Below, in pieces: positions 6,042-15,408 of a stretch of 64,000 nucleotides of DNA. Position 1 is the stretch's first letter. Each line of letters opens with the position of its first letter. Source of the stretch: Marinobacterium alkalitolerans (GTDB lineage Bacteria > Pseudomonadota > Gammaproteobacteria > Pseudomonadales > Balneatricaceae). The stretch lies in NCBI RefSeq assembly GCF_017776525.1, contig NZ_JACVEW010000005.1, forward strand, positions 1-64,000, written 5' to 3'. The translations under genes were made by a program, and so were the position numbers. The notes beneath the pieces are model-generated. The model was given only the letters and a program-made list of their open reading frames with translations. It ran no database searches and had not been told where the DNA came from.

Positions 6042-7325
6042 ATGTCCTCTGTGCATGAATATAATCATCTGGTCCATATCGCAAGCCATGACGAGCTGCG
6101 GTTGTATGAGCTGATTCCGAATGTGGTCTGGGTTTTCGACCTGGACAAGCACGGCTGGTGGTGGGGGAACAGTGCCGCGATCAAGTTCTGGGGCCTCGAT
6201 ACACTGCAGGATCTGATCGACAAGGACCTGTCCGGCGATACCCAGGGCGCCCGTGACCGGACGCAGCAAACCTTTGAGTTGGCGGTGAGGGACGGCCTGA
6301 CCGTTGACCCCTGGACCACATACCCCAACGGCAAGCCCAAAACCCTCTTGATGATGCACCGAGCCGTATTGCTGGGGCCTGAGAAACACAGGGGGATTAT
6401 TGCCTTCATTAACGAAGAGGTGAATATGGGCGAGCAGCCCGAGAACCTCTTGCTGATGGAAGCGATGCGCTATACCCGGGTGCCGGCCACCACCTTTACG
6501 CTGGAAGGCATGACGGTGGTTGAGAACCCGGCCGCGACGGAAGCCTATCCGCCTGCTCAGTTCAGTCACGCAGCAGAATGCCCGTTCGTGGCGCGTTTTG
6601 CAGATCCGGAAGAAGGCCGGGCCTGTTTGCAGCGCGTGCAGGCAGGCGAGGAGGGGCGCTGGGATTTCATCATGCAGACCAGCATCGGCCCGCGGCGTCA
6701 CAGTCTGGATATTCGCCGAACACGACACCCGCTCAATGGTGACTTCCTGTTTCTGGTGGTGGAGTATGACTTCACCGAGCGTTATGAAGCACTGGAAGCT
6801 GTTGAGGTAGCCCGTGCCCGCTTGCACGACATGGCGATGAAGGATGCCCTCACGGGGATTCATAGCCTGCACTACATGCAGGAAGCGGTTCAGACCGAAA
6901 TTGCCCATGCCGAGCGCCATCAGCACAGGCTGTGGTTGATGTTTATTGACCTGGATGGGTTCAAGGGCGTCAACGACAGTCTGGGCCATGCCGCCGGAGA
7001 TGCCGTGCTCTGTGAAGTGGCTCAGCGTATCCAGTCGGTGGTGCGGGCTGAAGATCTGTTGGCCCGCATTGGTGGTGATGAGTATGTGGTTCTGCTGTCG
7101 CATGATCACAGCGAAGCCGACACCACGGCAGTGGCCTCCCGAATACTGGAGATGCTGGAGCAGCCCATTAGCGTTGGCCCGCATCAGGCGTCGGTCAGTG
7201 CCAGTGTCGGCATCGCACGCTACCCGGATGATGGCCGGGATCTGGATGCACTCCTCAAAGCGGCGGACAAGGCGATGTATCACGTCAAGAACAGCGGCAA
7301 GAACGGTTTCGTGTTTGCCCAGTAG
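6042..7325 (+). CDS. Diguanylate cyclase with PAS-like sensor region
   Basis: A 427-residue cytoplasmic protein. Residues 20-130 form a PAS-like domain (L-I-P-N-V-V-W-V-F-D-L-D), 145-250 a second sensor-like region ending in D-F-T-E-R, 245-265 a short coiled linker, and 265-427 the GGDEF domain. The active site reads GGDEY (344-348), an accepted functional variant, with D-L-D-G-F-K for metal binding (303-308). The RAED inhibitory I-site (335-338) is five residues upstream, so product inhibition by c-di-GMP is expected. No membrane segment. It should make c-di-GMP from two GTP in response to an intracellular signal bound by the PAS region. Confidence 0.9.
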   Translation: MSSVHEYNHLVHIASHDELRLYELIPNVVWVFDLDKHGWWWGNSAAIKFWGLDTLQDLIDKDLSGDTQGARDRTQQTFELAVRDGLTVDPWTTYPNGKPKTLLMMHRAVLLGPEKHRGIIAFINEEVNMGEQPENLLLMEAMRYTRVPATTFTLEGMTVVENPAATEAYPPAQFSHAAECPFVARFADPEEGRACLQRVQAGEEGRWDFIMQTSIGPRRHSLDIRRTRHPLNGDFLFLVVEYDFTERYEALEAVEVARARLHDMAMKDALTGIHSLHYMQEAVQTEIAHAERHQHRLWLMFIDLDGFKGVNDSLGHAAGDAVLCEVAQRIQSVVRAEDLLARIGGDEYVVLLSHDHSEADTTAVASRILEMLEQPISVGPHQASVSASVGIARYPDDGRDLDALLKAADKAMYHVKNSGKNGFVFAQ

Positions 7326-7407
7326 CCGCAGGTTGTCGCAGTCGTCTGGACTGCGGGTCATTTATCCAAGCGAATCGTAACCACATTGGCCTGAGCAGGA
7401 GTCGGCA

Positions 7408-8256
7408 ATGGAAGAGTCAGTGAAGCAGGAGCTGGTGCAGTTTCAGGAGATTTACAATCTGATAGTTGAGTTTTTCGTGAACTACAGCTTCCAGATTGTC
7501 GGCGCCCTGATCATTCTCTTGCTGGGCCTTTGGGTGGCGGGCAAGGTATCCAACTGGTCATTGGCGTTGATGCAGCGCCACAAGCTGGATATCACCCTGA
7601 GCCGCTTCATCGCCAGCTGCGTGAAGATACTGATCATTGCGATGGTGGCCGTGGTGGCGCTGGGCAAGCTGGGTATCAGCGTAACGCCACTGCTGGCCAT
7701 GATCGGTGCCGTGGGTCTGGGGGCAGGGCTGGCGATTCAGGGGCTGTTGTCCAACTACAGTGCCGGCTTGACCATCGTGCTCACCCGTCCTTACGTGGTG
7801 GGTGATACGATTCAGGTGCAGGGCGTGACGGGGCAGGTGAAGGAAGTGCACTTGTCGCATACGTTGCTGACCAATGAGGATGGGGTCGAAATCTCGATTC
7901 CCAACAAGCATGTGGTGGGGGAGATTATTCATAACTCCCACGCCCACACGCTGGCCGAAGTGTCGATCGATATCGCCTACAGCGCCGATCCCGAGCAGGC
8001 GTCGGATCTGCTCAAATCCGTTCTTGAGGGCTATGGCGAGGCGATCTGTCAGGAACCGGCCCCCCAGGTCGGCATTGAAGCCTTCGGCGAGAGTGGTATC
8101 ACGCTGGGCGTGCGTGTGTGGTTGCCGACCGAGCGCTATTATGACCTGCTCTATCAAATCAATTTGAGTCTTTTCAAGGCGTTGCAGGATGCAGGTGTTG
8201 AGATTCCCTTCCCGCAGCGAGAGGTGCGTTGGCTCAATACCCCTCCGGCTGCCTGA
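7408..8256 (+). CDS. mscS: Small-conductance mechanosensitive channel
   Basis: A 282-residue MscS protein, close to the E. coli length of 286. Residues 20-45 are TM1, 57-85 TM2, and 88-128 TM3, which is rich in Gly and Ala (G-A-V-G-L-G-A-G-L-A-I-Q-G) as needed for pore packing, ending L-S-N-Y-S-A-G. The beta domain (129-180) contains R-P-Y-V-V-G-D-T-I, and the rest forms the cytoplasmic cage. It releases solutes on hypo-osmotic shock. A ribosome site (GGAG, 7 bases) precedes the ATG and a terminator follows. Confidence 0.95.
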   Translation: MEESVKQELVQFQEIYNLIVEFFVNYSFQIVGALIILLLGLWVAGKVSNWSLALMQRHKLDITLSRFIASCVKILIIAMVAVVALGKLGISVTPLLAMIGAVGLGAGLAIQGLLSNYSAGLTIVLTRPYVVGDTIQVQGVTGQVKEVHLSHTLLTNEDGVEISIPNKHVVGEIIHNSHAHTLAEVSIDIAYSADPEQASDLLKSVLEGYGEAICQEPAPQVGIEAFGESGITLGVRVWLPTERYYDLLYQINLSLFKALQDAGVEIPFPQREVRWLNTPPAA

Positions 8257-8266
8257 ATGTTTCACT

Positions 8267-8285
8267 GGCCCTGCGGGGCCTTTTC
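8267..8285 (+). terminator. Rho-independent terminator of mscS
   Basis: Stem GGCCC / GGGCC (8267-8271 and 8276-8280) with a TGCG loop followed by TTTTCT. Its position shows that the downstream acetyltransferase gene starts at 8310 and not further upstream. Confidence 0.75.
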
Positions 8286-8309
8286 TGTTGTATAAGGTGT
8301 TGTAAGCAA

Positions 8310-8792
8310 ATGGATGTTTCAGTTGTAAAGGCGGATTATGCCAACCCTCAGCATGCCCGGGCGATTCCTGCATTGCTGAATGAGTATGCCAAGGATCCCA
8401 TGGGAGGCGGCAGCCCGCTGAGCGATCAGGTGCAGCAGGAGCTGGTAGGCAAGCTGGCCGCGATTCCCCATGCGTTTTCCGTGCTGGCCTATGTGGACGG
8501 TGAGCCGGCTGGGCTGGTGAACTGCTTCGAGGCGTTTTCAACCTTTGCCTGCAAGCCCATCATCAATATCCATGATGTGGTGGTGTTGGCACCCAGCCGC
8601 GGCGCTGGCCTGAGCCAGAAAATGCTGGCGGTTGTGGAAGAGGAAGCACGTCGTCGTGGCGCCTGCAAGGTTACGCTGGAGGTACTGAGCCAGAACCACG
8701 TGGCCAAGGCGGCCTATGAAAAGTTTGGCTTTTCCGGCTATGAGCTGGACCCCGAGGCGGGTGTAGCACTGTTCTGGGAAAAGAAAATTTAA
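8310..8792 (+). CDS. GNAT family N-acetyltransferase
   Basis: A 160-residue GNAT enzyme starting MDVSVVKADYANPQHAR at 8310; in-frame codons back to 8229 read through the mscS terminator and are not used. Acetyl-CoA binding motif A is visible as V-L-A-P-S-R-G-A-G-L-S-Q-K-M-L, and motif B as L-E-V-L-S-Q-N-H-V-A-K-A-A-Y-E-K-F-G-F. N-terminal residues E-Y-A-K-D-P-M-G-G-G are typical of a common proteobacterial subgroup of unknown substrate. Cytoplasmic. It stands alone between two terminators. Confidence 0.85.
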   Translation: MDVSVVKADYANPQHARAIPALLNEYAKDPMGGGSPLSDQVQQELVGKLAAIPHAFSVLAYVDGEPAGLVNCFEAFSTFACKPIINIHDVVVLAPSRGAGLSQKMLAVVEEEARRRGACKVTLEVLSQNHVAKAAYEKFGFSGYELDPEAGVALFWEKKI

Positions 8793-8804
8793 CTCCTTAT
8801 AAGG

Positions 8805-8828
8805 GCGGTCGCCGTCCCTGGCGACTGC
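8805..8828. terminator. Hairpin between converging GNAT and chemoreceptor genes
   Basis: Stem GCGGTCGCC / GGCGACTGC (one G-T pair) with a 6-base loop, in the 40-bp spacer between two convergent genes. A short T-rich tail (CTTT) follows on the plus strand. It probably terminates both transcripts. Confidence 0.55.
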
Positions 8829-8832
8829 TGCT

Positions 8833-10461
8833 TTAGAGCTTGAAGTGACCCGCCAGTCGGCTGAGCTGTTCACTGGCCTGACTGAGTTCGTCGCAGGCTG
8901 CGCGGGTGTCAGTGGCACCTGCCGCGATGTGTTCAGACGCGCTGTGAATGGCACCAACGCTGTTGCCGAGGTCGCGGGAGACAGCCGTTTGCTCTTCGGT
9001 GGCAGTGGCAATCTGAGCGCTCAGATCGGCTATCTGCTCGGAAGTATTGAGCAGGTGACTGAATGAGTTGCCCGCCTCACGCACATTTTCCAGACCGGTC
9101 TGCATCTGTGTTTGGCTGTGTTCCATCATGTCGGCCGCCTGCCGGGCATGCTTCTGCAGCGTTTCGATGGTGGACGCGATCTCCGTGAGTGAATGCTGTG
9201 TTTTCTGGGCCAGCTGGCGCACTTCATCAGCAACCACCGCGAAACCGCGTCCGGCCTCACCGGCTCGCGCTGCCTCAATGGCGGCATTAAGGGCCAGCAG
9301 GTTGGTTTGCTCGGTCACATCTCGAATCACTTCCGATACCACGCTGATGTTGTGGCTGTCCTTTTGCAGCCCCAGTACCACGTCTGCCGTTTGCTTGAGG
9401 GCGTTGGCCAGCGCTTCGCTGTCCTCGACCGTTTGTTGCATCAGGGTCTGGCTATCACGGGCTTCCACGCGCGCCTGATCACTTTCACGTGAGGCGACCA
9501 GTGTGCGTTGACCCACTTCGTCAAAGCCGCTCTGCATCTGTTCCGACGCGGCCGCAATCTGCGAAATTTCACTCCGTTGGGTGTCCAGACTGTCAGTGGT
9601 TTCGGAGACGCGCTGGCGCAGGTTGGCGCTGGTATTCTCCAGCGTGGTGACACTGTCGTTGATTTCTGCTGCCAGCTCACGCAACCCGGCCTGCATCTTG
9701 TCGAAGTATTCGGCAGCAGTGCCCAATTCATCGCGGGCAAACAGGGACATGTCCAGTCGCTGGCTCAGGTCGCCTCGCTCAACCTGCTGCATCTGGTCGA
9801 TCAGTGTGTCCAGCGGGCGAGTCACCTTGCGTGCGATTGCGACACTCATGATCAACATGAACGCCACGATTACCAGGACCACAATCGCTGTTTCGGTGAC
9901 CAGGTTATCAATCTTTTCGGCCTCGGCCAGTTTGATGTCGATCGCTTCCTGTTCAAGGGTCGCCTGCATTTCACTGAGCAGATCCACAATCTCGTTGAAG
10001 GGGCGCAGCATTGGCCCCAGCATCTCCGCGCGGGCAGTATCGATCTTGTCCTGATCAATCAGTGAGACGTAGTTTTCCTGCATCGCCCGGTAGTCAGCAA
10101 TGCGTTTCTGGTATTCGGCAATATCGGCCTGTATCCAGGGGGTGTCAGCCAGGCGGTTCATGTTGCTCATGGCCTTGGCGACCTGCTCATCATTGAACGT
10201 GATCGTTTCAAGAATCTTGCGGTGCTCGTCATCGTCTGTGGTCAGTCCGTAGTCGAGTGCAAAGCGACGGTAGGTGACGGTGTAGTAGCGAAGGTCAGAC
10301 ACGGTTGTAAGCAGGCTGACATTACGATCCACGACGGTGACGAATTGATCCTTGATGCTGCTGATGGATACCAGCAGGTAGGTGCTCAACAGGATGATCG
10401 CGAGAATGGCTGCGCCAAAGGCCAGCTGTAAGGCGCGCGGGATGGACGTTCGTTTCAGCAT
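8833..10461 (-). CDS. Methyl-accepting chemotaxis protein
   Basis: A 542-residue transmembrane chemoreceptor, starting [16 protein letters not shown] at 10461. TM1 spans about 11-33, the periplasmic four-helix-bundle ligand domain 34-190, TM2 about 193-212 ([13 protein letters not shown]), HAMP 213-267, and the signalling domain the remainder. The invariant hairpin tip [19 protein letters not shown] is intact. There is no C-terminal NWETF-type pentapeptide. It senses a small ligand or energy-linked signal and talks to CheA/CheW, which lie outside the window. An isolated gene, as is common for chemoreceptors in marine bacteria. Confidence 0.93.
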   Translation of the reverse strand: MLKRTSIPRALQLAFGAAILAIILLSTYLLVSISSIKDQFVTVVDRNVSLLTTVSDLRYYTVTYRRFALDYGLTTDDDEHRKILETITFNDEQVAKAMSNMNRLADTPWIQADIAEYQKRIADYRAMQENYVSLIDQDKIDTARAEMLGPMLRPFNEIVDLLSEMQATLEQEAIDIKLAEAEKIDNLVTETAIVVLVIVAFMLIMSVAIARKVTRPLDTLIDQMQQVERGDLSQRLDMSLFARDELGTAAEYFDKMQAGLRELAAEINDSVTTLENTSANLRQRVSETTDSLDTQRSEISQIAAASEQMQSGFDEVGQRTLVASRESDQARVEARDSQTLMQQTVEDSEALANALKQTADVVLGLQKDSHNISVVSEVIRDVTEQTNLLALNAAIEAARAGEAGRGFAVVADEVRQLAQKTQHSLTEIASTIETLQKHARQAADMMEHSQTQMQTGLENVREAGNSFSHLLNTSEQIADLSAQIATATEEQTAVSRDLGNSVGAIHSASEHIAAGATDTRAACDELSQASEQLSRLAGHFKL

Positions 10462-10675
10462 AGCGTTTCCGTTCTTATGAGTGTTTGAGGAGCCTGCAAC
10501 CGATGGTGGAGCAAGAAAAAGATGCTGGCTCATCTCGATACGGAATAATGTCGCAACTCGATGATAGTACTAACTTTATATTTATTATCTACTTGATAGC
10601 CAATCGCTATTTGGGTGCAGCGGCGGCACCTCATCTAGAATCAAGGCAGTTCAAATGGAATTCATGGAGGCTGTG

Positions 10676-10915
10676 ATGATACCGGTAAGGCTGGTGTTTC
10701 AGGATCTAACAAGTGCAGATGTGGAGATGCCGTTCAGGCCACTGAAGGATGAGTTTATCTATATCGGCAGGGAAAGGTTCAAGGTGTTGAATATTGAGCA
10801 CCATCTGGAGGAGGGGAGTTCCAGAGCAGTGTCTGTCGTCAAGCTGGATACGGGCAGTGCGGGGTCGCACTCGAAAGAGATGCCCAAGATCAATATCAGT
10901 TTTTCGCCAACCTGA
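10676..10915 (+). CDS. Small hypothetical protein
   Basis: A 79-residue protein beginning MIPVRLVFQDLTSADVEMPF, placed at 10676 because GGAGG (10666-10670) is at the right distance; two earlier in-frame ATGs at 10655 and 10664 overlap or precede that site. The sequence suggests a small beta-rich fold (P-V-R-L-V-F-Q-D, E-F-I-Y-I-G-R-E-R-F-K-V-L-N-I-E) with a polar tail. I do not recognise a family. It stands between a chemoreceptor reading away and a cold-shock gene reading toward it. Confidence 0.55.
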   Translation: MIPVRLVFQDLTSADVEMPFRPLKDEFIYIGRERFKVLNIEHHLEEGSSRAVSVVKLDTGSAGSHSKEMPKINISFSPT

Positions 10916-10956
10916 TCTGTCTTGCCCTTGTTCAGAGGTTCAAAATTCAGGCATTA

Positions 10957-10983
10957 AAAAACGGGCCACTTGGGCCCGTTTTT
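10957..10983. terminator. Bidirectional terminator between the small gene and csp
   Basis: Perfect stem AAAAACGGGCC / GGCCCGTTTTT (10957-10967 and 10973-10983) with a 5-base loop. Flanking A and T runs make it active on both strands, ending both the 10676 gene and the leftward cold-shock gene. Confidence 0.9.
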
Positions 10984-11006
10984 CAGTTCACTGTTAAGCG
11001 CAGGGC

Positions 11007-11213
11007 TTACAGTGCAACGATGTTCTCTGCCTGCGGACCTTTCTGGCCCTGAGTAACAGTGAACTCAACCTTCTGGCCTTCTTCCAGAGTCTTGAAACCA
11101 GAACCCTGAATAGCGCTGAAGTGAGCGAAAACGTCCGGGCCGTTTTCCTGAGCGATGAAACCAAAACCTTTAGTTTCGTTGAACCATTTAACTGTGCCGG
11201 TAGTAGTAGACAT
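11007..11213 (-). CDS. Cold-shock domain protein, CspA family
   Basis: A 68-residue single cold-shock domain. RNP1 is K-G-F-G-F-I and RNP2 is V-F-A-H-F-S-A-I, both nucleic-acid binding motifs of the five-stranded barrel. The start [16 protein letters not shown] at 11213 gives the standard family length; a 15-residue longer frame is not used by the family. It acts as an RNA chaperone. The gene has a long untranslated leader of about 160 bases behind a promoter-like sequence, as in cspA, which suggests post-transcriptional control, though this member may be cold-induced or constitutive. Confidence 0.95.
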   Translation of the reverse strand: MSTTTGTVKWFNETKGFGFIAQENGPDVFAHFSAIQGSGFKTLEEGQKVEFTVTQGQKGPQAENIVAL

Positions 11214-11379
11214 AATATTCATCTCGTCTGAATAGAAAAAATTGATGCTGTTGAACACGGCGTTCGCGAGCGGGTTGTGCTTTAGGTAATGCTGGTACTT
11301 ATGGTCAGAACGAGGTACTTACTACTAGGTAGGACGTCGAAATGGTGCATAAATGCAGGTGTTACTCTCAAGCCGTTTC

Positions 11380-11407
11380 AGTCTACATGAACCCCGGGGT
11401 GGGTCAA
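11380..11407 (-). promoter_or_regulatory. Candidate promoter of the cold-shock gene
   Basis: On the minus strand TTGACC (11402-11407) and TAGACT (11380-11385) are 16 bp apart, a fair sigma-70 match. Transcription from here would give a leader of about 160 bases before the cold-shock ATG, the size class of cspA leaders. The remainder of the 11214-11495 gap holds no gene. Confidence 0.5.
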
Positions 11408-11495
11408 CGCTTTATTTGATAAAACCGAAAATATTTTTCGGACAGGGGAGGCGGGCAAAGACAGGGAGGGCGTGAAACCCTCCCGCAGAGGTGTG

Positions 11496-11744
11496 TCAGT
11501 GCTTGTCCGGCAGGGTGACATTCAGTTCCAGAATTGAACAGTCTTCATCCAGGTTGATCTGAACATCATCGGTGGACACGTCCACATACTTGGCAATCAC
11601 CGCCAGAATCTCTTTCTGCATTTGTGGCAGATATTCCGGCTGGGTGCGCTGACTGCGTTCGTAGGCCACCAGCACCTGCAGGCGCTCTTTGGCCACGCTG
11701 GCCGATGACGGCTTTTTCGATCGGAAATAACTCAGAATACCCAT
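11496..11744 (-). CDS. minE: Cell division topological specificity factor MinE
   Basis: An 82-residue MinE. The N-terminal membrane-targeting and anti-MinCD segment (1-31: [18 protein letters not shown]) is followed by the topological specificity domain with Y-L-P-Q-M-Q-K-E-I and the dimer strand region. MinE stimulates MinD ATPase and drives the pole-to-pole oscillation that keeps division at midcell. Last gene of minCDE; its ATG overlaps the minD stop by one base (TAATG). Confidence 0.97.
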   Translation of the reverse strand: MGILSYFRSKKPSSASVAKERLQVLVAYERSQRTQPEYLPQMQKEILAVIAKYVDVSTDDVQINLDEDCSILELNVTLPDKH

Positions 11745-12556
11745 TAGCCCTTCCGTCCAAATACTCGGCTCAGGAAGCCTTTGCGCTCCACGTTAAGGAA
11801 GCGGTGGTCACGTTCTTCACCCAGGAAGCGAGCGATGGCGTCATCGTAGGCCTGACCGGCATCACTCTGGTCATCCATGATGACGGGCACGCCCTGGTTG
11901 GATGCTTTCAGCACGGCCTGAGATTCCGGGATAACGCCCAGCAGCGGGATCGCAAGGATCTCCTTGACGTCGTCCACGCTCAGCATTTCGCCTTCCTGCA
12001 CACGGCCCGGGTTGTAACGGGTCAGCAACAGGTGTTCTTTCACGCTGCCGCCCTGTTCGGCCCTGCGTGATTTGCTCTGCAGTACGCCCAGAATACGGTC
12101 GGAGTCGCGCACGGAGCTGACTTCCGGGTTGGTCACGACAATGGCTGTATCCGCAAAATAGAGCGCCAGATGAGCACCCTTCTCGATGCCGGCAGGGGAG
12201 TCACAGACAATATAGTCAAAACTTTCCGACAGCTCGTTGAGGACCGCTTCAACCCCTTCAACGCTGAGAGCGTCCTTGTCGCGGGTTTGAGAAGCCGGCA
12301 GGATAAACAGGTTTTCGGTCCGCTTGTCCTTGATCAGCGCCTGGTTCAGGGTGGCTTCCTGGTTGATCACGTTGACGAAGTCATATACCACGCGGCGCTC
12401 GCACCCCATGATCAGGTCCAGGTTGCGCAGACCCACGTCAAAGTCGATCAGAACGGTTTTGAAACCTTTCAGGGCCAGGCCGGTACCGATCGCGGCGCTA
12501 CTGGTGGTTTTGCCCACGCCCCCTTTACCTGAAGTGACAACAATTATTTCAGCCAT
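11744..12556 (-). CDS. minD: Septum site-determining protein MinD
   Basis: A 270-residue membrane-associated ATPase. The deviant Walker A motif is at 10-18 (GKGGVGKTT) with the signature lysine, followed by [12 protein letters not shown] and the D-S-P-A-G-I-E switch II element. The C-terminal amphipathic helix (K-G-F-L-S-R-V-F-G) is the membrane targeting sequence. MinD recruits MinC to the membrane and is released by MinE. It is 34 bp downstream of minC and overlaps minE by one base. Confidence 0.98.
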   Translation of the reverse strand: MAEIIVVTSGKGGVGKTTSSAAIGTGLALKGFKTVLIDFDVGLRNLDLIMGCERRVVYDFVNVINQEATLNQALIKDKRTENLFILPASQTRDKDALSVEGVEAVLNELSESFDYIVCDSPAGIEKGAHLALYFADTAIVVTNPEVSSVRDSDRILGVLQSKSRRAEQGGSVKEHLLLTRYNPGRVQEGEMLSVDDVKEILAIPLLGVIPESQAVLKASNQGVPVIMDDQSDAGQAYDDAIARFLGEERDHRFLNVERKGFLSRVFGRKG

Positions 12557-12590
12557 GCATGCGTATCCATCAAAATGAAAAGCGGTTCAA

Positions 12591-13328
12591 TCAAAGAGGA
12601 ACTGTATCCAGTCGCGACCCTCTGAGCAACGCCTGTGTGGGCTGTTGCCAGCACTCGCTGTGCAGGTCTTCACTGGTTTTGAAATAGCCGGCAATAGACA
12701 CCAGTTCAGCTTCCATACTCTGGCAGAAGATTCTGGCATCCGTATTACCGTTCACGCCCGCCATGGCGCGGCCGCGCAGGGGGCCGTACACGTGGATATG
12801 ACCATCGGCCATCACTTCGGCGCCGGCACCAACGGCTGCCAGGATGATCAGATCTGTACCACGGGCATAGATCTGCTGGCCGGACCGGACCGGTGAGGTG
12901 ACGATGCGTGCGGCAGAGGGCGGCGGTGCTTCAGCGATGGCTTCGGCCTTGGGCGTCTCTTCGGCAGCAGGTTCAGGCTGCTGGCTTCGTGCCCGTTGCT
13001 GGCTGAAGTCGGCAAGCTGGAGCGCCCGGCAAAGCTCCGGGGCCTGGGCCGCATCGGCCTTGAGGCCTACCGGGACCAGAGACAGCCGGCGGCAAAGGTT
13101 CAGCAGTGCTTCAATGCGCGGCAGCTCCGGCGTGTGTGACAGTGACTGCAGGTTCAACACCACGGGCATGTGGCTGAACAGCATGGGTACCTTGGCAGCA
13201 TGCGCCTCAAGTTGAGGGGCCAGCTGCTCAGGGTCATCACTGGTCAGAATCAATTCGTTCAAGGATGCACGAGCGCTCTTGAACTGGAAATCATTGCTGT
13301 TTGAAGCCTGAGGTCTGGCATCGGCCAT
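12591..13328 (-). CDS. minC: Septum site-determining protein MinC
   Basis: A 245-residue FtsZ assembly inhibitor. Residues 15-110 are the N-terminal domain that acts on FtsZ, residues 111-140 a low-complexity Ala/Pro/Glu linker, and 145-240 the C-terminal beta-helix that binds MinD (R-S-G-Q-Q-I-Y-A-R-G-T-D-L-I, then G-A-E-V-M-A-D-G-H-I-H-V-Y-G-P-L-R-G-R-A). The linker is longer than in E. coli. First gene of minCDE and divergent from a glutaredoxin gene. Confidence 0.95.
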   Translation of the reverse strand: MADARPQASNSNDFQFKSARASLNELILTSDDPEQLAPQLEAHAAKVPMLFSHMPVVLNLQSLSHTPELPRIEALLNLCRRLSLVPVGLKADAAQAPELCRALQLADFSQQRARSQQPEPAAEETPKAEAIAEAPPPSAARIVTSPVRSGQQIYARGTDLIILAAVGAGAEVMADGHIHVYGPLRGRAMAGVNGNTDARIFCQSMEAELVSIAGYFKTSEDLHSECWQQPTQALLRGSRLDTVPL

Positions 13329-13507
13329 AGTGAATCTTTCTCGCTAAAAAAGCTTATACAAGCGGGACTTATCGGCTATTCAAGTGCGGCTAACCTTACC
13401 ACGTAACCCGGTCTGGCTGACAGCGTTCGCCGGTGCCGGCTCAGTTTTTTGATCCGGGTCATTGTAGTACACTGCGCCATCGCGTTTTAACCGGACCTGA
13501 AAGCACT

Positions 13508-13885
13508 ATGAAAGTTGTACGTTGGCTACTGGGCCTCATCGTTATGGGCCTGCATTATCTCACCCTGCCGCGCCGTGGAAAGCGTTCTCCCCAGCATCAG
13601 CAGCAAGTAGATCAGTCCCTCAAGAGCTATGCGCTTTATCAGCTTCCAACCTGTCCGTTCTGCGTCAAGGTGCGCCGTGCGATGCGACGCTTGAACCTCC
13701 CGTTTGAGCTGCGCGATGTGCGAGGGGATGCCCGTCACCGTCAGGATCTGGTCAGCGGTGGTGGCAAGATGAAAGTGCCCTGTCTGCGTATCGACCATGA
13801 AGACGGTCACACTGAGTGGATGTACGAGTCGAAAGACATCGTTGCTTTCCTGGAGCAGCGCTTCCCGCTCAAGCCGAGCGAGTGA
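13508..13885 (+). CDS. Membrane-anchored glutaredoxin-like protein
   Basis: A 125-residue protein starting MKVVRWLLGLIVMGLHYLTL at 13508. Residues 4-20 are a hydrophobic anchor followed by a basic stop (PRRGKR), and residues 38-125 form a glutaredoxin domain with a CPFC active site (C49, C52), the cis-proline in K-V-P-C-L and a G-G-G loop. It would reduce disulphides using glutathione; the R-R-G-K-R after the helix suggests the domain stays in the cytoplasm. An extra Cys follows the cis-proline. Divergent from minC and immediately before cysG. Confidence 0.88.
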   Translation: MKVVRWLLGLIVMGLHYLTLPRRGKRSPQHQQQVDQSLKSYALYQLPTCPFCVKVRRAMRRLNLPFELRDVRGDARHRQDLVSGGGKMKVPCLRIDHEDGHTEWMYESKDIVAFLEQRFPLKPSE

Positions 13886-13978
13886 GATCCACAAAAAGTT
13901 ATAATAAAAATATTTTTTATTACTTAATTTGGGGCTATAGTGTCAGCATCTATCCGTTGTTGATCGGGAGCCCCTTTG

Positions 13979-15397
13979 ATGGATTACCTGCCTTTATTCT
14001 TTGACCTCAAACAGCGCCCGGTTCTGCTGGTGGGGGGCGGTGATGTGGCCTTGCGCAAGGCAAGGCTGTTAACCCGAGCCGGGGCTCAGGTGACCTGTGT
14101 GGCCCATGAGGTGCTGCCGGAGCTGCATGAGATGCTGGACCTGCATCAGGGCCAGGTCGTGATCGGTGAGTATCATCCTCAACTGATTGACGAGAAGGTG
14201 CTGGTGCTGGCGGCCACGGATGACGATGTGCTGAACGAGCGTATTCATCACGATGCGGTGGCGCGTAATGTACCGGTTAACGTGGTGGACAGTCCGGCAC
14301 TGTGTACCTTTGTATTTCCAGCCATTGTCGATCGTTCTCCCATTGTGATCGGTATCAGCTCGGGTGGTCAGTCTCCGGTTCTGGCGCGTCTTTTGCGAGC
14401 CAAGCTGGAAACCTGGATTCCCACCGGATACAGCCGTCTGGGCCAGCTGGTAGGGCGTTTCAGGGATAAGGTGAAAGCCCGTTTTGGCAGCGTGAATGAG
14501 CGCCGGGTATTCTGGGAGTCCGTGCTGCAGGGGCAGGTTGCCGAGCGTGTCTTTGCCGGTCAGGACTCGGCTGCCGAAACGCTGCTGGAGCAACAGATCG
14601 AAGCGGGCAATGCACGGCATCAGGTGGGCGAGGTCTATCTGGTCGGCGCAGGCCCCGGTGACCCCGAATTGTTGACCTTCAAGGCGCTGCGCTTGATGCA
14701 GCAGGCCGATGTGGTGCTGTATGACCGCCTGGTGTCGCCTGAGGTGCTTGATCTCTGCCGCCGCGATGCCGACCTCATCTTTGTGGGCAAGCAAAGGGAC
14801 AACCACGCGGTACCTCAGAAGGGCATCAACAAACTGTTGGTTGATCATGCGTTGGCCGGCAAGCGAGTCGTACGCCTGAAGGGCGGGGATCCCTTTATTT
14901 TCGGTCGTGGTGGCGAGGAAATTGCCGAACTCAAAAAGGCAGGCGTTCCGTTTCAGGTGGTGCCGGGCATTACGGCGGCCAGTGCCTGTTCCACCTATGC
15001 GGGGATTCCGCTCACGCATCGAGACTACGCGCAGTCGGTAAAATTCATCACCGGTCAGCTCAAAAACCGCACCACCGAATTGAATTACGCCGAGCTGGTG
15101 CACCCGAATCAGACGATTGTGTTCTACATGGGTCTGCATACCCTGCGCCAGAACTGTGAAGGTCTCATGGCACATGGCAAGCCCGGCGATACGCCAGCGG
15201 CTATCGTATCCAGGGGTACGGCGGAAGATCAGCAGGTACTGGTGGGGACGCTCTCAACCCTGCCGGATTTGCAGGATGAGGCACAGTTGCCGGCACCGGC
15301 ACTGGTGATCGTAGGCGAAGTGGTTGAGCTGCAGGAAGATCTGTCCTGGTTCGGGGATAATGCTGCCCCGGCCGTGGCCGGGGAGCATGTTGACTGA
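13979..15397 (+). CDS. cysG: Siroheme synthase, trifunctional
   Basis: A 472-residue fusion enzyme. Residues 1-205 (CysG-B) hold the NAD-binding [10 protein letters not shown] and do precorrin-2 oxidation and iron insertion; the S-S-G-G-Q-S-P loop contains the serine equivalent to the phosphorylated one in Salmonella. Residues 215-460 (CysG-A) are the uroporphyrinogen-III C-methyltransferase, with [12 protein letters not shown] and [13 protein letters not shown]. It makes the cofactor of sulfite and nitrite reductase. The ATG at 13979 with GGGAG 8 bases upstream is preferred to a TTG three bases earlier. No sulfite reductase genes are adjacent. Confidence 0.97.
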   Translation: MDYLPLFFDLKQRPVLLVGGGDVALRKARLLTRAGAQVTCVAHEVLPELHEMLDLHQGQVVIGEYHPQLIDEKVLVLAATDDDVLNERIHHDAVARNVPVNVVDSPALCTFVFPAIVDRSPIVIGISSGGQSPVLARLLRAKLETWIPTGYSRLGQLVGRFRDKVKARFGSVNERRVFWESVLQGQVAERVFAGQDSAAETLLEQQIEAGNARHQVGEVYLVGAGPGDPELLTFKALRLMQQADVVLYDRLVSPEVLDLCRRDADLIFVGKQRDNHAVPQKGINKLLVDHALAGKRVVRLKGGDPFIFGRGGEEIAELKKAGVPFQVVPGITAASACSTYAGIPLTHRDYAQSVKFITGQLKNRTTELNYAELVHPNQTIVFYMGLHTLRQNCEGLMAHGKPGDTPAAIVSRGTAEDQQVLVGTLSTLPDLQDEAQLPAPALVIVGEVVELQEDLSWFGDNAAPAVAGEHVD

Positions 15398-15408
15398 GAG
15401 GGCAGGGC

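Noticed and set aside
5949-7361. 470-residue minus-strand frame opposite the diguanylate cyclase
   Set aside because: It is the mirror of a clear PAS-GGDEF gene in a GC-rich genome and has no recognisable domain or ribosome site.
8229-8309. N-terminal extension of the GNAT gene
   Set aside because: It runs through the mscS stop and terminator, so the start at 8310 is used.
14069-15175. 368-residue minus-strand frame opposite cysG
   Set aside because: Composition is that of an antisense shadow and the cysG motifs are complete on the plus strand.
15365-15382. CCCCGGCC/GGCCGGGG palindrome near the end of cysG
   Set aside because: It lies inside the coding sequence, has too small a loop for a good terminator and no T run.
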